Shown here: positions 8,517-18,662 of the stretch, one piece after another
How positions within the stretch are numbered: the stretch's first letter is position 1
How the letters are laid out: every line of letters begins with the position of its first letter
Source: Alkanindiges hydrocarboniclasticus
Lineage (GTDB): Bacteria > Pseudomonadota > Gammaproteobacteria > Pseudomonadales > Moraxellaceae
Direction of reading: 5' to 3'
DNA: 64,000 nucleotides
NCBI RefSeq assembly: GCF_001982605.1
Contig: NZ_MLCN01000014.1
Span: forward strand, 62,001 to 126,000
Position numbers and translations under genes: made by a program
Notes under the pieces: model-generated
The model's database searches: none
What the model was told of the DNA's origin: nothing
The model's input: the letters and a program-made list of their open reading frames with translations, nothing else

Positions 8517-9959
8517 ATGAGCCAGCCATTTCAACTTAAAGCCCAGTATCCCCTGTATCTGGCTAACCAGCCGGTTGAAACCGGATCATGGCTGGAGGTT
8601 ACCGACAAATATAGTGGCCAGGTAGCGACCCGCGTCGCACAAGCCGATACAGACACGCTGAATCAGGCCATTGCTGCTGCAGTGCAGGCGGAAAAAGCCA
8701 TGGCGGCGTTAAAGCCCTATCAAAAACAAAAAATCCTGCAACATTGTGTACAGCGCTTTAAGGAACGCAGTGATGAGCTGGCACAAATTTTAGTGATTGA
8801 AGGCGGCAAGCCGATTGCAGCGGCCAAGGCCGAAGTATTACGCCTGATCAGTACCTTTCAGCTGGCTGCCGATGCAGTGACCCAAATGGATCAGGGTGTG
8901 GTCATGCCATTGGCGGTGACTGAAGCCGCGGCCAGTTATCGCGGTATGGTGCAGCGCGTGCCAGTGGGCGCGGTGTCGTTAATTAGTCCGTTTAACTTTC
9001 CCTTGAATTTAACCGCGCACAAGATTGCCCCGGCCATTGTGGCGGGTTGTCCGTTTGTATTAAAGCCCGCCAGCCTGACGCCGATCAGTGCCATTATTAT
9101 GGGTGAAGTGCTGGCAGAAACCGACTTGCCAGCCGGTGCATTTTCCATCATGCCGTGCCACCGCGATGCCGCCGACATTATGGTAACCGATGACCGCTTT
9201 AAGCTGCTGAGCTTTACCGGTTCGGATCAGGTGGGCTGGGACATGAAAGCCCGTTCTGGCCGCAAGAAAGTGGTGCTGGAGCTGGGTGGCAATGCCGCGG
9301 TCATGCTGGATGAAGATGCGCATGTCGACAAGGCACTGGACCGCCTGATTGCCGGTAGTTTTGGACAGGCCGGGCAGGTGTGCATTAGCGTACAGCGTAT
9401 TCTGGCCCACGAAAAAATTTATGATGAACTGAAAGACAAGTTTGTGGCACGGGTAAAGCAGCTTAAAGCCGCTGATCCTGCCTTGGCCGATACGGTGGTT
9501 GGGCCAATGATCAAGGAAAAGGAAGCGCTGCGCCTGAAACAGTGGGTGGATGCTGCGGTGGATGAAGGCGCAAGTTTGCTGACGGGTGGCGACTTAAATG
9601 GTGTCATGCTGGAAGCCACCGTACTGGAAAATGTTGATTCAGAATCAGATGTGTACCAGCATGAAGCCTTTGGCCCGGTGGTTATTCTGGAAAAATACAG
9701 TGATTTTGATGAAGGGATAGCACGCATTAACCAGAGCCGTTTTGGCTTGCAGGCTGGCGTTTATACCCATGATTTGAACAAGATGTTCAAGGCATGGGAT
9801 AACCTGCATGTAGGCGGTGTCATTATTAATGACGTGCCGACCTTCCGGGTGGACAACATGCCGTATGGCGGCGTCAAGGACAGTGGGCTTGGCCGTGAGG
9901 GCATCCGCGCGGCAGTGCTGGACATGACCGAGGAACGCGTGCTGGTGATTAAACAGTAA
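8517..9959 (+). CDS. Aldehyde dehydrogenase family protein
   Basis: This NAD(P)-dependent aldehyde dehydrogenase has 480 residues. It carries the general base Glu255 in LELGGN and the nucleophile Cys289 in GQVCISVQR, 34 residues apart as expected. SPFNFPLNL near residue 160 and the C-terminal MPYGGVKDSGLGREG stretch are family signatures. It resembles the lactaldehyde/GAPN/phosphonoacetaldehyde subgroup more than the betaine aldehyde type, but the substrate cannot be assigned. The start MSQPFQLKAQ has AAGGA about 8 bases upstream; the frame is open 46 codons further upstream but that stretch looks non-coding. It is divergent from the lipoamide-dehydrogenase-like gene, with ~280 bases between them. 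Confidence 0.9.
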   Translation: MSQPFQLKAQYPLYLANQPVETGSWLEVTDKYSGQVATRVAQADTDTLNQAIAAAVQAEKAMAALKPYQKQKILQHCVQRFKERSDELAQILVIEGGKPIAAAKAEVLRLISTFQLAADAVTQMDQGVVMPLAVTEAAASYRGMVQRVPVGAVSLISPFNFPLNLTAHKIAPAIVAGCPFVLKPASLTPISAIIMGEVLAETDLPAGAFSIMPCHRDAADIMVTDDRFKLLSFTGSDQVGWDMKARSGRKKVVLELGGNAAVMLDEDAHVDKALDRLIAGSFGQAGQVCISVQRILAHEKIYDELKDKFVARVKQLKAADPALADTVVGPMIKEKEALRLKQWVDAAVDEGASLLTGGDLNGVMLEATVLENVDSESDVYQHEAFGPVVILEKYSDFDEGIARINQSRFGLQAGVYTHDLNKMFKAWDNLHVGGVIINDVPTFRVDNMPYGGVKDSGLGREGIRAAVLDMTEERVLVIKQ

Positions 9960-10174
9960 GCCGTATACTGGAAATTTAATGCATTCCCTTGAATAACAAC
10001 TTGTTCAGGCGATTTAAGATAATCGGCAAAAACTAATTGGCACAAAGTGTGGGATACGCCATGAATTAACCGTGAACGCACAAGGCAGTTTTTTTGCCGT
10101 ATCCCTACAGGGCAGTAAACCGGTTTTAGGTATAATCTGCCGGTTATTGATTACATCAGGCAAGGACGTTTAGC

Positions 10175-11710
10175 ATGTCACAAGTGCGTGAAAACTGGTC
10201 AGCGCGCTCAGGCTTTATTTTTGCTGCTGTGGGTTCGGCGGTAGGTCTGGGCAATATCTGGCGCTTTCCTTATGTTGCCTATGAAAATGGCGGTGGCGCG
10301 TTTTTGCTGCCCTACCTGATTGCACTGCTAACCGCAGGCCTGCCTTTGCTGTTTCTGGATTATATTGTGGGGCACCGTTACCGGCGCTCACCCCCATTGG
10401 CCTATCAACAGATTACCCCGAAGGCTGAAACACTGGGCTGGTGGCAGGTGATGGTGTGCCTGTTTATTGGCATGTATTACGCCAGTGTGCTGGCCTGGGC
10501 GGCAAGCTATGTGTATTTTTCCTTTGGGCAAAAATGGCAGGGCAACCCCGAACAGTTTTTTATGCAGGACTATCTGCAAAGCAATGGCGGTAGCAGTTTA
10601 AGCTTTGAAATTATTCCGCACCTGTTTTTTCCAATTTTGGGCATGTGGGTGCTGGTGCTGCTGATTTTGTATCTGGGCGTCAAGCGTGGGGTAGAGCTGT
10701 CCAACAAGATTTTTATTCCGCTGCTGATTGTGCTGTTTATGATTCTAGTGGTACAGGCGGTACGCTTGCCGGGTGCGGTGCAAGGCCTGAATGCCTTTTT
10801 TACCCCAAATTGGCAGGCCATGACCGACTACAAGGTGTGGCTGGCGGCTTATGGCCACATCTTTTTTTCGCTGTCGGTTGGCTTTGGCATTATGGTGACT
10901 TATGCCTCTTACCTTGGCAAAAAATCCAACCTGACTGGCGCTGGGCTGGTGGTGGGGCTGGCCAATTCCTCATTTGAGATTCTGGCCGGGATTGGGGTAT
11001 TTTCTGCGCTGGGTTTTATGGCGCATGCACAGGGCGTTCCGGTTAAGGAAGTGGTGAGCGGCGGCATTGGGCTGGCCTTTATTGCTTTTCCGCAACTGAT
11101 TAGCAGCCTTGGCAGCAGTGGTGACTGGTTTGGTTTCCTGTTCTTTAGCTGTCTGGTGGTGGCTGGGGTGACGTCACTGGTGAGCGTGATGCAGGTGCCC
11201 ATTAGTGCCTTTCAGGACAAGACTGGTTGCAGTCGCCAAAAAGCAGTGCTTGGGATAGGCGGCGGTACGGCACTGTTGTCGATTTTGTTATTTTCTACCG
11301 CCAATGCCATTACGCTGGTGGATATTATTGATCACTTTATCAACAATATTGGCATTGTACTGGGTGCGTTGCTGTCCATTACACTGGTGACGTGGCTGAT
11401 GCGCAGCAAGCTGGATGATTACACCCGGCACAGCAACCAGATTTCCAGTATCAAACTGGGCAAGGTCTGGCAATTGCTGCTGACTATTGTCACGCCACTT
11501 AGCCTGCTGATTACGCTAGGCTTAACCCTGAATGGGCTGCTGGGTAGCGGTTATGGCAATTATCCGGGCTGGCTGGTGATGATTTTTGGCTGGGGCAGTG
11601 TGCTGTGCTGCCTGATTGGCGCATTTTTGCTAAAACATTTACTGCCGGTGCAAAAGCCGGTACAGCCCGCACAGGATGAGCCTCAAATCCAAACAGGAGA
11701 ACAACCATGA
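10175..11710 (+). CDS. Sodium-dependent amino-acid transporter (NSS/SNF family, MetP-like)
   Basis: This is an inner-membrane Na+-coupled symporter of the LeuT/neurotransmitter-symporter family, 511 residues with about 11-12 hydrophobic segments. The N-terminus WSARSGFIFAAVGSAVGLGN plus IWRFPYVAYENGGGAF is the TM1 signature carrying the Na+ and substrate site. GLANSSFEILAG and a serine/glycine-rich TM8-like segment follow. The downstream small ORF overlaps the stop codon by ATGA, as for the MetP-MetS methionine/alanine importers, so that substrate class is the best guess. TATAAT at 10131 is a possible -10 element, with no good -35. Confidence 0.92.
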   Translation: MSQVRENWSARSGFIFAAVGSAVGLGNIWRFPYVAYENGGGAFLLPYLIALLTAGLPLLFLDYIVGHRYRRSPPLAYQQITPKAETLGWWQVMVCLFIGMYYASVLAWAASYVYFSFGQKWQGNPEQFFMQDYLQSNGGSSLSFEIIPHLFFPILGMWVLVLLILYLGVKRGVELSNKIFIPLLIVLFMILVVQAVRLPGAVQGLNAFFTPNWQAMTDYKVWLAAYGHIFFSLSVGFGIMVTYASYLGKKSNLTGAGLVVGLANSSFEILAGIGVFSALGFMAHAQGVPVKEVVSGGIGLAFIAFPQLISSLGSSGDWFGFLFFSCLVVAGVTSLVSVMQVPISAFQDKTGCSRQKAVLGIGGGTALLSILLFSTANAITLVDIIDHFINNIGIVLGALLSITLVTWLMRSKLDDYTRHSNQISSIKLGKVWQLLLTIVTPLSLLITLGLTLNGLLGSGYGNYPGWLVMIFGWGSVLCCLIGAFLLKHLLPVQKPVQPAQDEPQIQTGEQP

Positions 11711-11808
11711 ATGGCAGTGCGCTGGTGATGATGGTATTGTCTATTGTCCTGCTATGGGGCGGCTTGCTGGTGGCTGCCATTCACCTCAGCCGTCATCCGG
11801 ATGAGTAA
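11707..11808 (+). CDS. Small MetS-like NSS transporter subunit (33 aa)
   Basis: The reading frame starts at the ATG that overlaps the transporter stop codon (ATGA), so translation is probably coupled. The peptide begins MNGSALVMMVLSIVLLWGG and ends IHLSRHPDE: 33 residues, one transmembrane helix and a short polar tail. This is the form of the methionine/alanine-import small subunit that accompanies many bacterial NSS transporters, where the known family member MetS is needed for MetP function. Assignment rests on position, length and the W-G-G helix pattern. It is easily missed by annotation with a length cut-off. Confidence 0.75.
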   Translation: MNGSALVMMVLSIVLLWGGLLVAAIHLSRHPDE

Positions 11809-12026
11809 ACCGCGTTTTTTAGCTCATTAAAATGAACTGGGTGAACGGGCTGCAACAGTGGCCCGTTTGCTACCTGTAAGACCTGTCCGGCTTTGACCAG
11901 AATTACCACTAAAACCGGACACGTGGAGGCACGAGAAACCCAAACAACAGATCCCTAACCAAGTGAACTTGAAGTTTAAAAATTTCAGGTTCATGGTAAT
12001 GATACAGCATGTTTGGAAGCTATTTC

Positions 12027-12836
12027 ATGCCTGAAATTACAGCATCAACCCTATTTATTGCATTTGCCGTTACGCTGGCGGCTGGCCTTGCCACCGTGGT
12101 TGGCAGTTTTCTGGTACTGGCCAGCAAAAAGCCCAGTCCGCGCCTGCTGGCCTTTGGGCTAGCCTTTGCCGGTGGTGCGATGGTGTATGTGTCGCTCTCG
12201 GAAATTTTAAATAAATCCATTGCAGCCTTTAACAGTGTGTATGGCGACCGGCTGGGTTTTACTTATGGCACGCTGGCATTTCTGGCCGGGATATTTGCCA
12301 TTTTGTTGCTGGACCATGTGATTCCCAACCCGCATCAGGCGCTGGAAACCAGTGATCCGTTATATCAACAGCACAACACGGCTTATATCAAGCGGGTGGG
12401 TTTGCTGACGGCAGTGGCAATTACCCTGCATAATTTTCCTGAAGGGCTGGCCACGTTTTTTTCCATGCTGGACAGTCCCGGTATTGGCGCCCCGCTGGCT
12501 GCTGCCATTGCCATTCATAATATTCCCGAAGGCATTGCCATTGCCGTGCCTGTGTATTTTGCCACCCACAACAAATGGTATGCCGTGGGAGCGAGCCTGA
12601 TTTCGGGTTTGGCCGAGCCACTGGGCGCGCTAATTGGCTATGCCTTACTGGCCCCGTATTTATCGCAAACGGTATTTGGTACGGTGTTTGGCATAATTGC
12701 CGGGGTAATGGTATTTTTGGCGCTGGATGAATTGCTGCCCGCGGCCAAGCGCTATGCACAAGGCCATGAAACGGTGTATGGACTGGTCAGTGGCATGGCA
12801 GCGCTGGCCATTAGCCTGATTTTATTTAAGTGGTAA
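12027..12836 (+). CDS. zupT: ZupT-type zinc transporter (ZIP family)
   Basis: This inner-membrane divalent metal importer has 269 residues and about 8 hydrophobic segments. The metal-binding signatures of ZIP proteins are clear: HNFPEGLATF in TM4 and HNIPEGIAIAVP in TM5. The start at 12027 (MPEITASTLF) has GGAAG 7 bases upstream; an in-frame ATG at 12009 lacks a ribosome site. It is a single gene, with 218 bases since the MetS-like gene and 132 before fmt. A GGTAATGATACAG stretch lies just upstream, but I could not match it confidently to a Zur or Fur box. Confidence 0.93.
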   Translation: MPEITASTLFIAFAVTLAAGLATVVGSFLVLASKKPSPRLLAFGLAFAGGAMVYVSLSEILNKSIAAFNSVYGDRLGFTYGTLAFLAGIFAILLLDHVIPNPHQALETSDPLYQQHNTAYIKRVGLLTAVAITLHNFPEGLATFFSMLDSPGIGAPLAAAIAIHNIPEGIAIAVPVYFATHNKWYAVGASLISGLAEPLGALIGYALLAPYLSQTVFGTVFGIIAGVMVFLALDELLPAAKRYAQGHETVYGLVSGMAALAISLILFKW

Positions 12837-12968
12837 TTGTTCATTGGTAGATCAGGCTGCCTGTACTACCCTAAAAATACAGAAGGCAAGCGCAGTTGAA
12901 CTTGTACAGCGCAACCCATGCAGCTTGGGTATAATGCAGTTCCTGATTCATGTTAAGACCAACCAGCC

Positions 12969-13943
12969 GTGAAACTCATTTTTGCCGGAACGCCCGAATT
13001 TGCTGCCATTGCCTTGCAGGCCCTGATTGATGCAGGCCACGAGATTGTGGCGGTGTATACCCAGCCGGATCGGCCAGCCGGGCGTGGCCAGAAACTGACC
13101 CCATCGGCAGTCAAGTCGCTGGCGCTTCAGCATGGCTTGCCAGTGCACCAGCCCTTAAGCCTAAAAAGCAGCACCGACGAAGGACTGGCTGCCCAGCAAC
13201 AGCTTAAGGATTATGCGGCTGATGTGATGGTGGTGGCAGCTTATGGCCTGATTTTGCCTAAAGCCGTGCTGGAAATTCCGCGCCTGGGCTGCCTTAACAT
13301 TCATGCCTCGCTGCTGCCACGCTGGCGTGGGGCGGCACCAATTCAACGGGCCTTGCTGGCAGGCGATACCGAAACCGGCATTACCATTATGCAAATGGAT
13401 GTGGGACTGGACACTGGCGATATGCTGTATAAAACCAGTTGCCCGATTGAAGCAGTGGATACCAGCAGCAGTTTGCACGACAAGCTGGCGTTACAGGGGG
13501 GGCAGGCCATTACGGCAGTGTTAACCAGTCTAGACACCTTGCAGGATTATCAGGCGCAGCGTGAAGTACAGGACGGCACACAAGCCAGCTATGCCCAAAA
13601 GCTGGTCAAGGCTGAAGCCAGAATTAACTGGCAATTGCCAGCGTCCGAGATTGATCGCCAGATTCGGGCTTACCAGCCATGGCCGGTGTCATTTTGCGAG
13701 CTGGCTGGGCAAACCTTGCGGGTGTGGTCTGCCAGGCCATTGGCTGAACCAGACCATCCAGCCGTTTGGGAGCCTATAATTGCTGGCAGCGTGATTGCAG
13801 TAGACAAACATGGCGTACAAGTGCTGTGTGGTGATCACACGGTTTTACAGCTGACCAGCCTGCAATGGCCCGGTGGCAAGGCATTAAATAGCGTACAAAT
13901 GCTTCAAGCGCAAAAAATTATTACAGGACAGGTGTTTCAATGA
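12969..13943 (+). CDS. fmt: Methionyl-tRNA formyltransferase
   Basis: The enzyme formylates initiator Met-tRNA with 10-formyl-THF before translation initiation. It has 324 residues and a GTG start giving [31 protein letters not shown] is the hallmark catalytic loop, with Asn and His, and [14 protein letters not shown] follows. The C-terminal OB-fold domain (~205-324) binds tRNA. The stop overlaps the rsmB start (ATGA), the usual fmt-rsmB arrangement, but def is not directly upstream as in many relatives. A TATAAT ~35 bases upstream is a candidate -10. Confidence 0.96.
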   Translation: MKLIFAGTPEFAAIALQALIDAGHEIVAVYTQPDRPAGRGQKLTPSAVKSLALQHGLPVHQPLSLKSSTDEGLAAQQQLKDYAADVMVVAAYGLILPKAVLEIPRLGCLNIHASLLPRWRGAAPIQRALLAGDTETGITIMQMDVGLDTGDMLYKTSCPIEAVDTSSSLHDKLALQGGQAITAVLTSLDTLQDYQAQREVQDGTQASYAQKLVKAEARINWQLPASEIDRQIRAYQPWPVSFCELAGQTLRVWSARPLAEPDHPAVWEPIIAGSVIAVDKHGVQVLCGDHTVLQLTSLQWPGGKALNSVQMLQAQKIITGQVFQ

Positions 13944-15373
13944 GCGATCGCAATGATAACCCCACAAGCTCCAGCCGCAATCGTCCTAACCACAGCAACC
14001 ACCCCATGCCGAGTGATGCACGCCGAAAAACAGACAACAAACACTTTGCGCATTTAAACCTGCGTGCGCGCGCCATTGAATTATTGGAGCAGGTTTACAA
14101 CGGGCAATCACTCAACCAGATTTTGCCGGCTGCCATTGAGCATACCCCGGCCAAAGACAAAGGCTTATTGAATGAACTGGTGATGGGCACTTTACGCCAC
14201 TGGTTTGCCCTGGATGCACAAATCAAGCCCATGCTCAGTAAGCCACTGATAGATGCGCGCGTGCACATTGCCTTATTGCTGGGCTTATATCAGTTATTGC
14301 AAACCCGTATTCCAGCGCATGCAGCCATTAGTGAAACTGTGGAAGCCATTAAACAGTTAAAGCTGGATAAGGCCAGTGGATTGGTCAATGCCCTGTTACG
14401 CCGGGCCAGCCGCGAAATGGAAAGCATTAATGCGCAGTTCATGGCCAGCCATGCGTTACCGGCATGGTTGTATAAAAAGCTTAAAAAAGACTGGCCGCAA
14501 CAAGCTGGTCACATTGCACAAAACCTGCGTAATGCCGCACCGCTGACCTTGCGCATTAATAGTCGCGAGGGTACGCGTGATAGTTATCTGGTTGAGCTGA
14601 AAGACTGGGATATTGATGCTGGCGCTTGTAAATTGTCGGATGATGGCATTGAGTTACGGCAATCGGTGTCTATTGTGGAATTGCCCGGTTATCACCAAGG
14701 CTGGTTTTCCGTGCAGGATGAACATGCGCAATTGTGTGCGCAGTTCATGGGTGACTTAACTGGCAAGCGTGTGCTGGATGCCTGTGCTGCACCAGGCGGC
14801 AAGACTGCGCATTTGCTGGAAAAAAATAGTCCGGCCCTGCTGGTGGCCATTGATAATGATGAAAAACGCCTAATCCGGGTGCATGAAAATTTAGAGCGCC
14901 TGCAACTGGATGGCCCGCAGGTTCAGGTCATCACCGCGGATGCCGCCACCTGGCAGCCAGATGCAGGCTTCGACCATATTTTGCTGGACGCACCCTGCAC
15001 CGCCACTGGGGTAATCCGTCGTCACCCCGATATTCGTCTGCTGCGCCAGCCTTCAGATGTACAACAAACTGTGCAGTTACAGGCAACATTGCTGGATCAC
15101 TTGTGGCAGCAGCTTAATGTTGGCGGCACCTTGCTATATGTGACCTGTTCCATTTTAAAGCAGGAAAACCAGCAGCAAATGGCGTCCTTTTTAAAGCGTA
15201 CTGCCAATGCAGAGTTAGTGCCGCTTGAACTGGAAAAATTGCAGCAGGATGCATCCTTACTGGATTTGCAGCCGAACCCCATCGAAGGTCAGCCAATGAT
15301 AGGCCTGCAACTCTTGCCCCAGCAGCATGGCGGTGACGGCTTTTATTTTTGTGCTTTATTGAAAACGGCGTAA
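13940..15373 (+). CDS. rsmB: 16S rRNA m5C967 methyltransferase
   Basis: RsmB is an S-adenosylmethionine-dependent methyltransferase acting on C967 of 16S rRNA. It has 477 residues, longer than usual because of a polar N-terminal extension of ~35 residues ([21 protein letters not shown]). A NusB-like RNA-binding domain (~40-175) precedes the Rossmann methyltransferase domain, with the SAM motif [30 protein letters not shown], and TCSILKQEN carrying the catalytic cysteine. It overlaps fmt by 4 bases, so translation is coupled. Confidence 0.96.
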   Translation: MSDRNDNPTSSSRNRPNHSNHPMPSDARRKTDNKHFAHLNLRARAIELLEQVYNGQSLNQILPAAIEHTPAKDKGLLNELVMGTLRHWFALDAQIKPMLSKPLIDARVHIALLLGLYQLLQTRIPAHAAISETVEAIKQLKLDKASGLVNALLRRASREMESINAQFMASHALPAWLYKKLKKDWPQQAGHIAQNLRNAAPLTLRINSREGTRDSYLVELKDWDIDAGACKLSDDGIELRQSVSIVELPGYHQGWFSVQDEHAQLCAQFMGDLTGKRVLDACAAPGGKTAHLLEKNSPALLVAIDNDEKRLIRVHENLERLQLDGPQVQVITADAATWQPDAGFDHILLDAPCTATGVIRRHPDIRLLRQPSDVQQTVQLQATLLDHLWQQLNVGGTLLYVTCSILKQENQQQMASFLKRTANAELVPLELEKLQQDASLLDLQPNPIEGQPMIGLQLLPQQHGGDGFYFCALLKTA

Positions 15374-15383
15374 ACCCAAGGCG

Positions 15384-15446
15384 GCATGGCAATATCAGAA
15401 ATGCGGCAGCATATGTGCTGTATCATAAAGCTTAGTATTGCCATGC
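15384..15446. other. Long-range inverted repeat after rsmB
   Basis: GCATGGCAATA at 15384-15394 is a perfect complement of TATTGCCATGC at 15436-15446. The 41-base loop holds a smaller hairpin (CAGCA/TGCTG). There is no T run, so a terminator role is weak. It may be a transcript 3'-end structure or a cruciform. Confidence 0.35.
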
Positions 15447-15959
15447 TGTTGTAAACCCAACTGATGCAAAATCTTAGCAGGAAAAGATGAATGGTTTAGC
15501 CCGATGCTCAGCAAGCCACTGGTTATGGGTGGTTCATGCAAGGCCGCTCTTAATCCCTACATCGTTTAGCGGCACCATTTTTGAATATGGATTAATATTC
15601 GGACAGGCAAAACCAGCCCGCTACGGCTGTGGCAACTATTTTGGAAAAATTCAAAATACGAATAATATTGAAAAGGCTCAGCTTTTTGATAAAAATAACT
15701 GTTGATATATTGATCAGCAAAGCCGCATACTACGCTTCAGCAGCCCTACAACAAAATTAACCGATTTAAACAAAAATTAACGTTGCGTTACCTATCTGTT
15801 GTATTGGTTATTTTATCGTAAAAGCATGTATCCCAATTGATAAAATTAACCGGATCAAATAAAGTTTATCCTGACACAATTGTTGCCTGTAATTTGCAAT
15901 AGTTCACATTTTTCGTGAGGCGATCTCACCACCTTTAATAAACTGGAATGAGGTAAGGC
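15447..15959 (+). promoter_or_regulatory. Long AT-rich upstream region of the envelope locus, with putative promoter and AAAATTAAC repeats
   Basis: No gene is supported here. The right half is AT-rich. AAAATTAAC occurs three times (15753, 15773, 15842), the first two 20 bases apart, about two helical turns. CTGACA at 15871 followed after 18 bases by TGCAAT at 15895 is a weak sigma-70 candidate about 60 bases before the first envelope gene. Its ribosome site is GAGG 6 bases before the ATG. Confidence 0.35.
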
Positions 15960-18635
15960 ATGCGCAGGCCTTGGAATCTAAAAAAACGGGTTAATAGAAC
16001 AACGATAAAAACCACGGGACTAACCAGCCTGTTGTTACTGATCACTCAAGCAGTACAGGCCTTGCCGGTTCCCGGTAGCCAGATTACCAACATTGCCAGC
16101 GGTGATTATGTGGATGCACAGGGCAATATGCAGGTGATTAACTCCAACCCGGTATCGCTCACCATTCAAAAGGTGTATGCGCTGACCCTGCAACAAAACC
16201 AGCAACAAATTGCCACTCTGGGCGCACCGGTGGCTTTTCCGCATTTGCTGACCAATACCGGCAATAGCCCGGATCAATATTTGCTCACCCTGACCCAGTT
16301 AAGCTCGGCCTTTAGCATGACGGGCCTGTCGGTTTATGCCGATCGCAATCAGGACGGCATGGCAGATGACAATGTCAACCTGAACAACACGCAGATTAGT
16401 CTGGATTCCGGAGAATCACTGGCCATTGTGGTGGTGGGTTCAGTACCGGTTAATGCCACCGCGGCCAGCCAGTCCAGCCTTACCCTGCAAGCCACCAGCC
16501 AGCAAAGCCCGGCCTTAAGCCAGCTGGTCACCGATGTGGTGACCGTGGTGGATCAGGCTGTGATTAATGTGACCAAGTCGCAAAGCATCAGTACGGGTAG
16601 CAATGGTGCCATTATCACTTATACCTTTACCTATAATAATACCGGAACTGCTGCCGGGCGTTTGTCCTTGAGTGACTTGCTCAATGCCTCGCTGCAATAT
16701 CAGGCCGGGAGTGCGGTGTGGTCGAGTGGCACGACATTAACCGATGCCGATGACAACGAAGGCACTGTAAATGCCAGCAACAGCGGTATCAGCTACCGGC
16801 TGGTGGGCAGCAGCCAGATTGAGTTTGGACTGGACAGCATTGCCCCGTTAACCAGTGGTTCGGTAAGCTTTAAGGCCGTGGTCCGTAGCAATGCCGACAA
16901 GAAAATTCCCAATACCGGCAGCTATAGCCAGTACAACGGCAGCAATACCACCCCGGTAAAAACCACTACCACCAATACCGTGGTGTTTACCCGGCAGGAT
17001 ATACTGGGCGTGGTGCTCAACAATACTTCGCTTGCCAGCAGCAATAACGGCAATCCGGCCAGCAGCCCCGATAACCTGATTGTTAAAAACGGCGTGATAG
17101 CGGGGCAGGATGTCAGTTTTGACAACTATGTCTGGAATACTGGCAACACCAGTGACACTTATAACCTAAGCTATTCAGCCAGCAACCTGCCTGCCTGTGC
17201 GCAAGTGCAGTTTTTTGCAGCCGATGGCCGCAGCCCGCTGAACGACAGCAATGGCGATGGACTGGTAGATACTGGTTCACTGGCCAGTGGACAGGCCCGG
17301 CTGATTAAGGTGGTGGTACTCACCACGCCAACCTGTAGCACTAGCAGTGTCATCAATATTGATGTACAGGCCCGTTCGGCCACCAATGCCACAGTGTCTG
17401 ATCCGGTGCGCAACCAGATTAACCAGATTGCCAGTCAGGGTATAACCGACCTCAGCAATGCCAATGGCAGCGGTAGTGGTGTTGGCAATATTGACAGTAA
17501 TGGCAATGCATGGCTCAACAAGCCGGTGGTGGCTGGACAGTCCACGGTATTTCCGCTGGTCATCAATAATACCGGTACGGGCAGCAATAACTACAACCTG
17601 TCTGTGTCTGCCAGTGCCATTAACCTGAATAATATTAATGCCGCCAGCAGCCTGCCAACCGGCTGGGATGTCAAATTCTATGATGGCGATGCCAGCTGTA
17701 GCACGCTGGGCCAGCAACTGGTGAACTCCGGCACTATTGCCGCCGCCAGTAGCAAGACCTACTGTGCGGTGGTGAGTGCGCCGGTTAATGCCGCACAAAC
17801 CGAATTGCCGCTCTGGTTTGCCATTTATTCACCGGTTAACGGGCAGGGTGATGTCATTAAGGATCAGGTAAGCCTGCCACAGGCGCGTCGTCTTGAACTG
17901 ACCAATGACCAGCAGGGGCAGGTGCAGGCAGGTGGTACGACGGTTTATCTGCATACCCTGAAAAACACCGGGGCGGTGACGGAAGGACAAAATAGCGGTG
18001 ACGTATTACTCAGCCTGCAACCCCTAAATGTTAACGATGGCTTTAGCTACACCCTGTATTTTGATGCCAACAATAACGGCGCGCTGGACAGTGCCGACCC
18101 AATTGCCAGTGACTTGCGTGCTATTGCAGGCAGTGGGTTAAGCCCGGATCAGGCACTACAACTGCTGGTTAAAGTACAGGCTCCGGCCAGTGCTACCAAC
18201 GGCATGCGCAGTCAGGTACAGATTATAGTCACGCCAACCGGACAGGTTGCCGGCTTAAGCGCCACCAGCGTGCAAAATACCGATACCACCACCGTAAATC
18301 CCAACCAGTTACGCCTGACCAAGGCACAGTCCAAGAATGAACTGTGTGCTACCAGCAATTTTGCCAGCCTGACCTACAGCACCAGTGGTGTGCGGGTGAG
18401 ACCCAACCAGTGTGTGGTGTACCGGCTGACAGTACGTAATGAAGGCGTTGAGCCTGTGGATGCTGTGGTGATTCAGGACATGGTTCCCGTCTATACCACC
18501 CTGCTGACGCCGCCCGGTGTGAGTGTCAGTCAGGGCAGCGTTACGGTGAGCAATGGCCAGATTGCCGGTAACGTGGGCACATTGTTGCCGCAGCAGGAAG
18601 CCTCGCTGTATTTCTCCATCCGGGTTAATCCTTAA
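15960..18635 (+). CDS. Secreted DUF11-repeat surface protein A (891 aa)
   Basis: This predicted secreted or surface protein has no known enzymatic function. A long basic N-terminus plus hydrophobic core (TGLTSLLLLITQAVQA) is a Sec signal peptide, with cleavage expected near residue 36. The mature protein starts with a ~130-residue domain (ITNIASGDYVDAQGN... LLTNTGNSPDQY) shared with proteins B, E and F of this locus. Immunoglobulin-like DUF11-type repeats follow. Calcium-loop-like motifs appear at ~126 (DRNQDGMADD), ~425 (DSNGDGLVD) and ~700 (DANNNGALD). A C-terminal DUF11 domain (~784-891) holds two cysteines. No sortase, PEP-CTERM or autotransporter signal is visible. The composition is rich in Asn, Thr and Ser and poor in Lys. 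It is the first gene of the cluster; protein B follows after 27 bases. Confidence 0.85.
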   Translation: MRRPWNLKKRVNRTTIKTTGLTSLLLLITQAVQALPVPGSQITNIASGDYVDAQGNMQVINSNPVSLTIQKVYALTLQQNQQQIATLGAPVAFPHLLTNTGNSPDQYLLTLTQLSSAFSMTGLSVYADRNQDGMADDNVNLNNTQISLDSGESLAIVVVGSVPVNATAASQSSLTLQATSQQSPALSQLVTDVVTVVDQAVINVTKSQSISTGSNGAIITYTFTYNNTGTAAGRLSLSDLLNASLQYQAGSAVWSSGTTLTDADDNEGTVNASNSGISYRLVGSSQIEFGLDSIAPLTSGSVSFKAVVRSNADKKIPNTGSYSQYNGSNTTPVKTTTTNTVVFTRQDILGVVLNNTSLASSNNGNPASSPDNLIVKNGVIAGQDVSFDNYVWNTGNTSDTYNLSYSASNLPACAQVQFFAADGRSPLNDSNGDGLVDTGSLASGQARLIKVVVLTTPTCSTSSVINIDVQARSATNATVSDPVRNQINQIASQGITDLSNANGSGSGVGNIDSNGNAWLNKPVVAGQSTVFPLVINNTGTGSNNYNLSVSASAINLNNINAASSLPTGWDVKFYDGDASCSTLGQQLVNSGTIAAASSKTYCAVVSAPVNAAQTELPLWFAIYSPVNGQGDVIKDQVSLPQARRLELTNDQQGQVQAGGTTVYLHTLKNTGAVTEGQNSGDVLLSLQPLNVNDGFSYTLYFDANNNGALDSADPIASDLRAIAGSGLSPDQALQLLVKVQAPASATNGMRSQVQIIVTPTGQVAGLSATSVQNTDTTTVNPNQLRLTKAQSKNELCATSNFASLTYSTSGVRVRPNQCVVYRLTVRNEGVEPVDAVVIQDMVPVYTTLLTPPGVSVSQGSVTVSNGQIAGNVGTLLPQQEASLYFSIRVNP

Positions 18636-18662
18636 GGCGCTAGAGATTAAAGGTAGTTAAAC

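Noticed and set aside
12837-12968. Possible sigma-70 promoter before fmt (TATAAT at ~12930)
   Set aside because: No -35 at an acceptable distance was found, so it is only mentioned with the gene.
15487-15705. 72-aa frame on the plus strand in the gap before gene A
   Set aside because: No ribosome site, mixed composition rich in Trp/Cys/His, no known motif; looks like chance in a regulatory gap.
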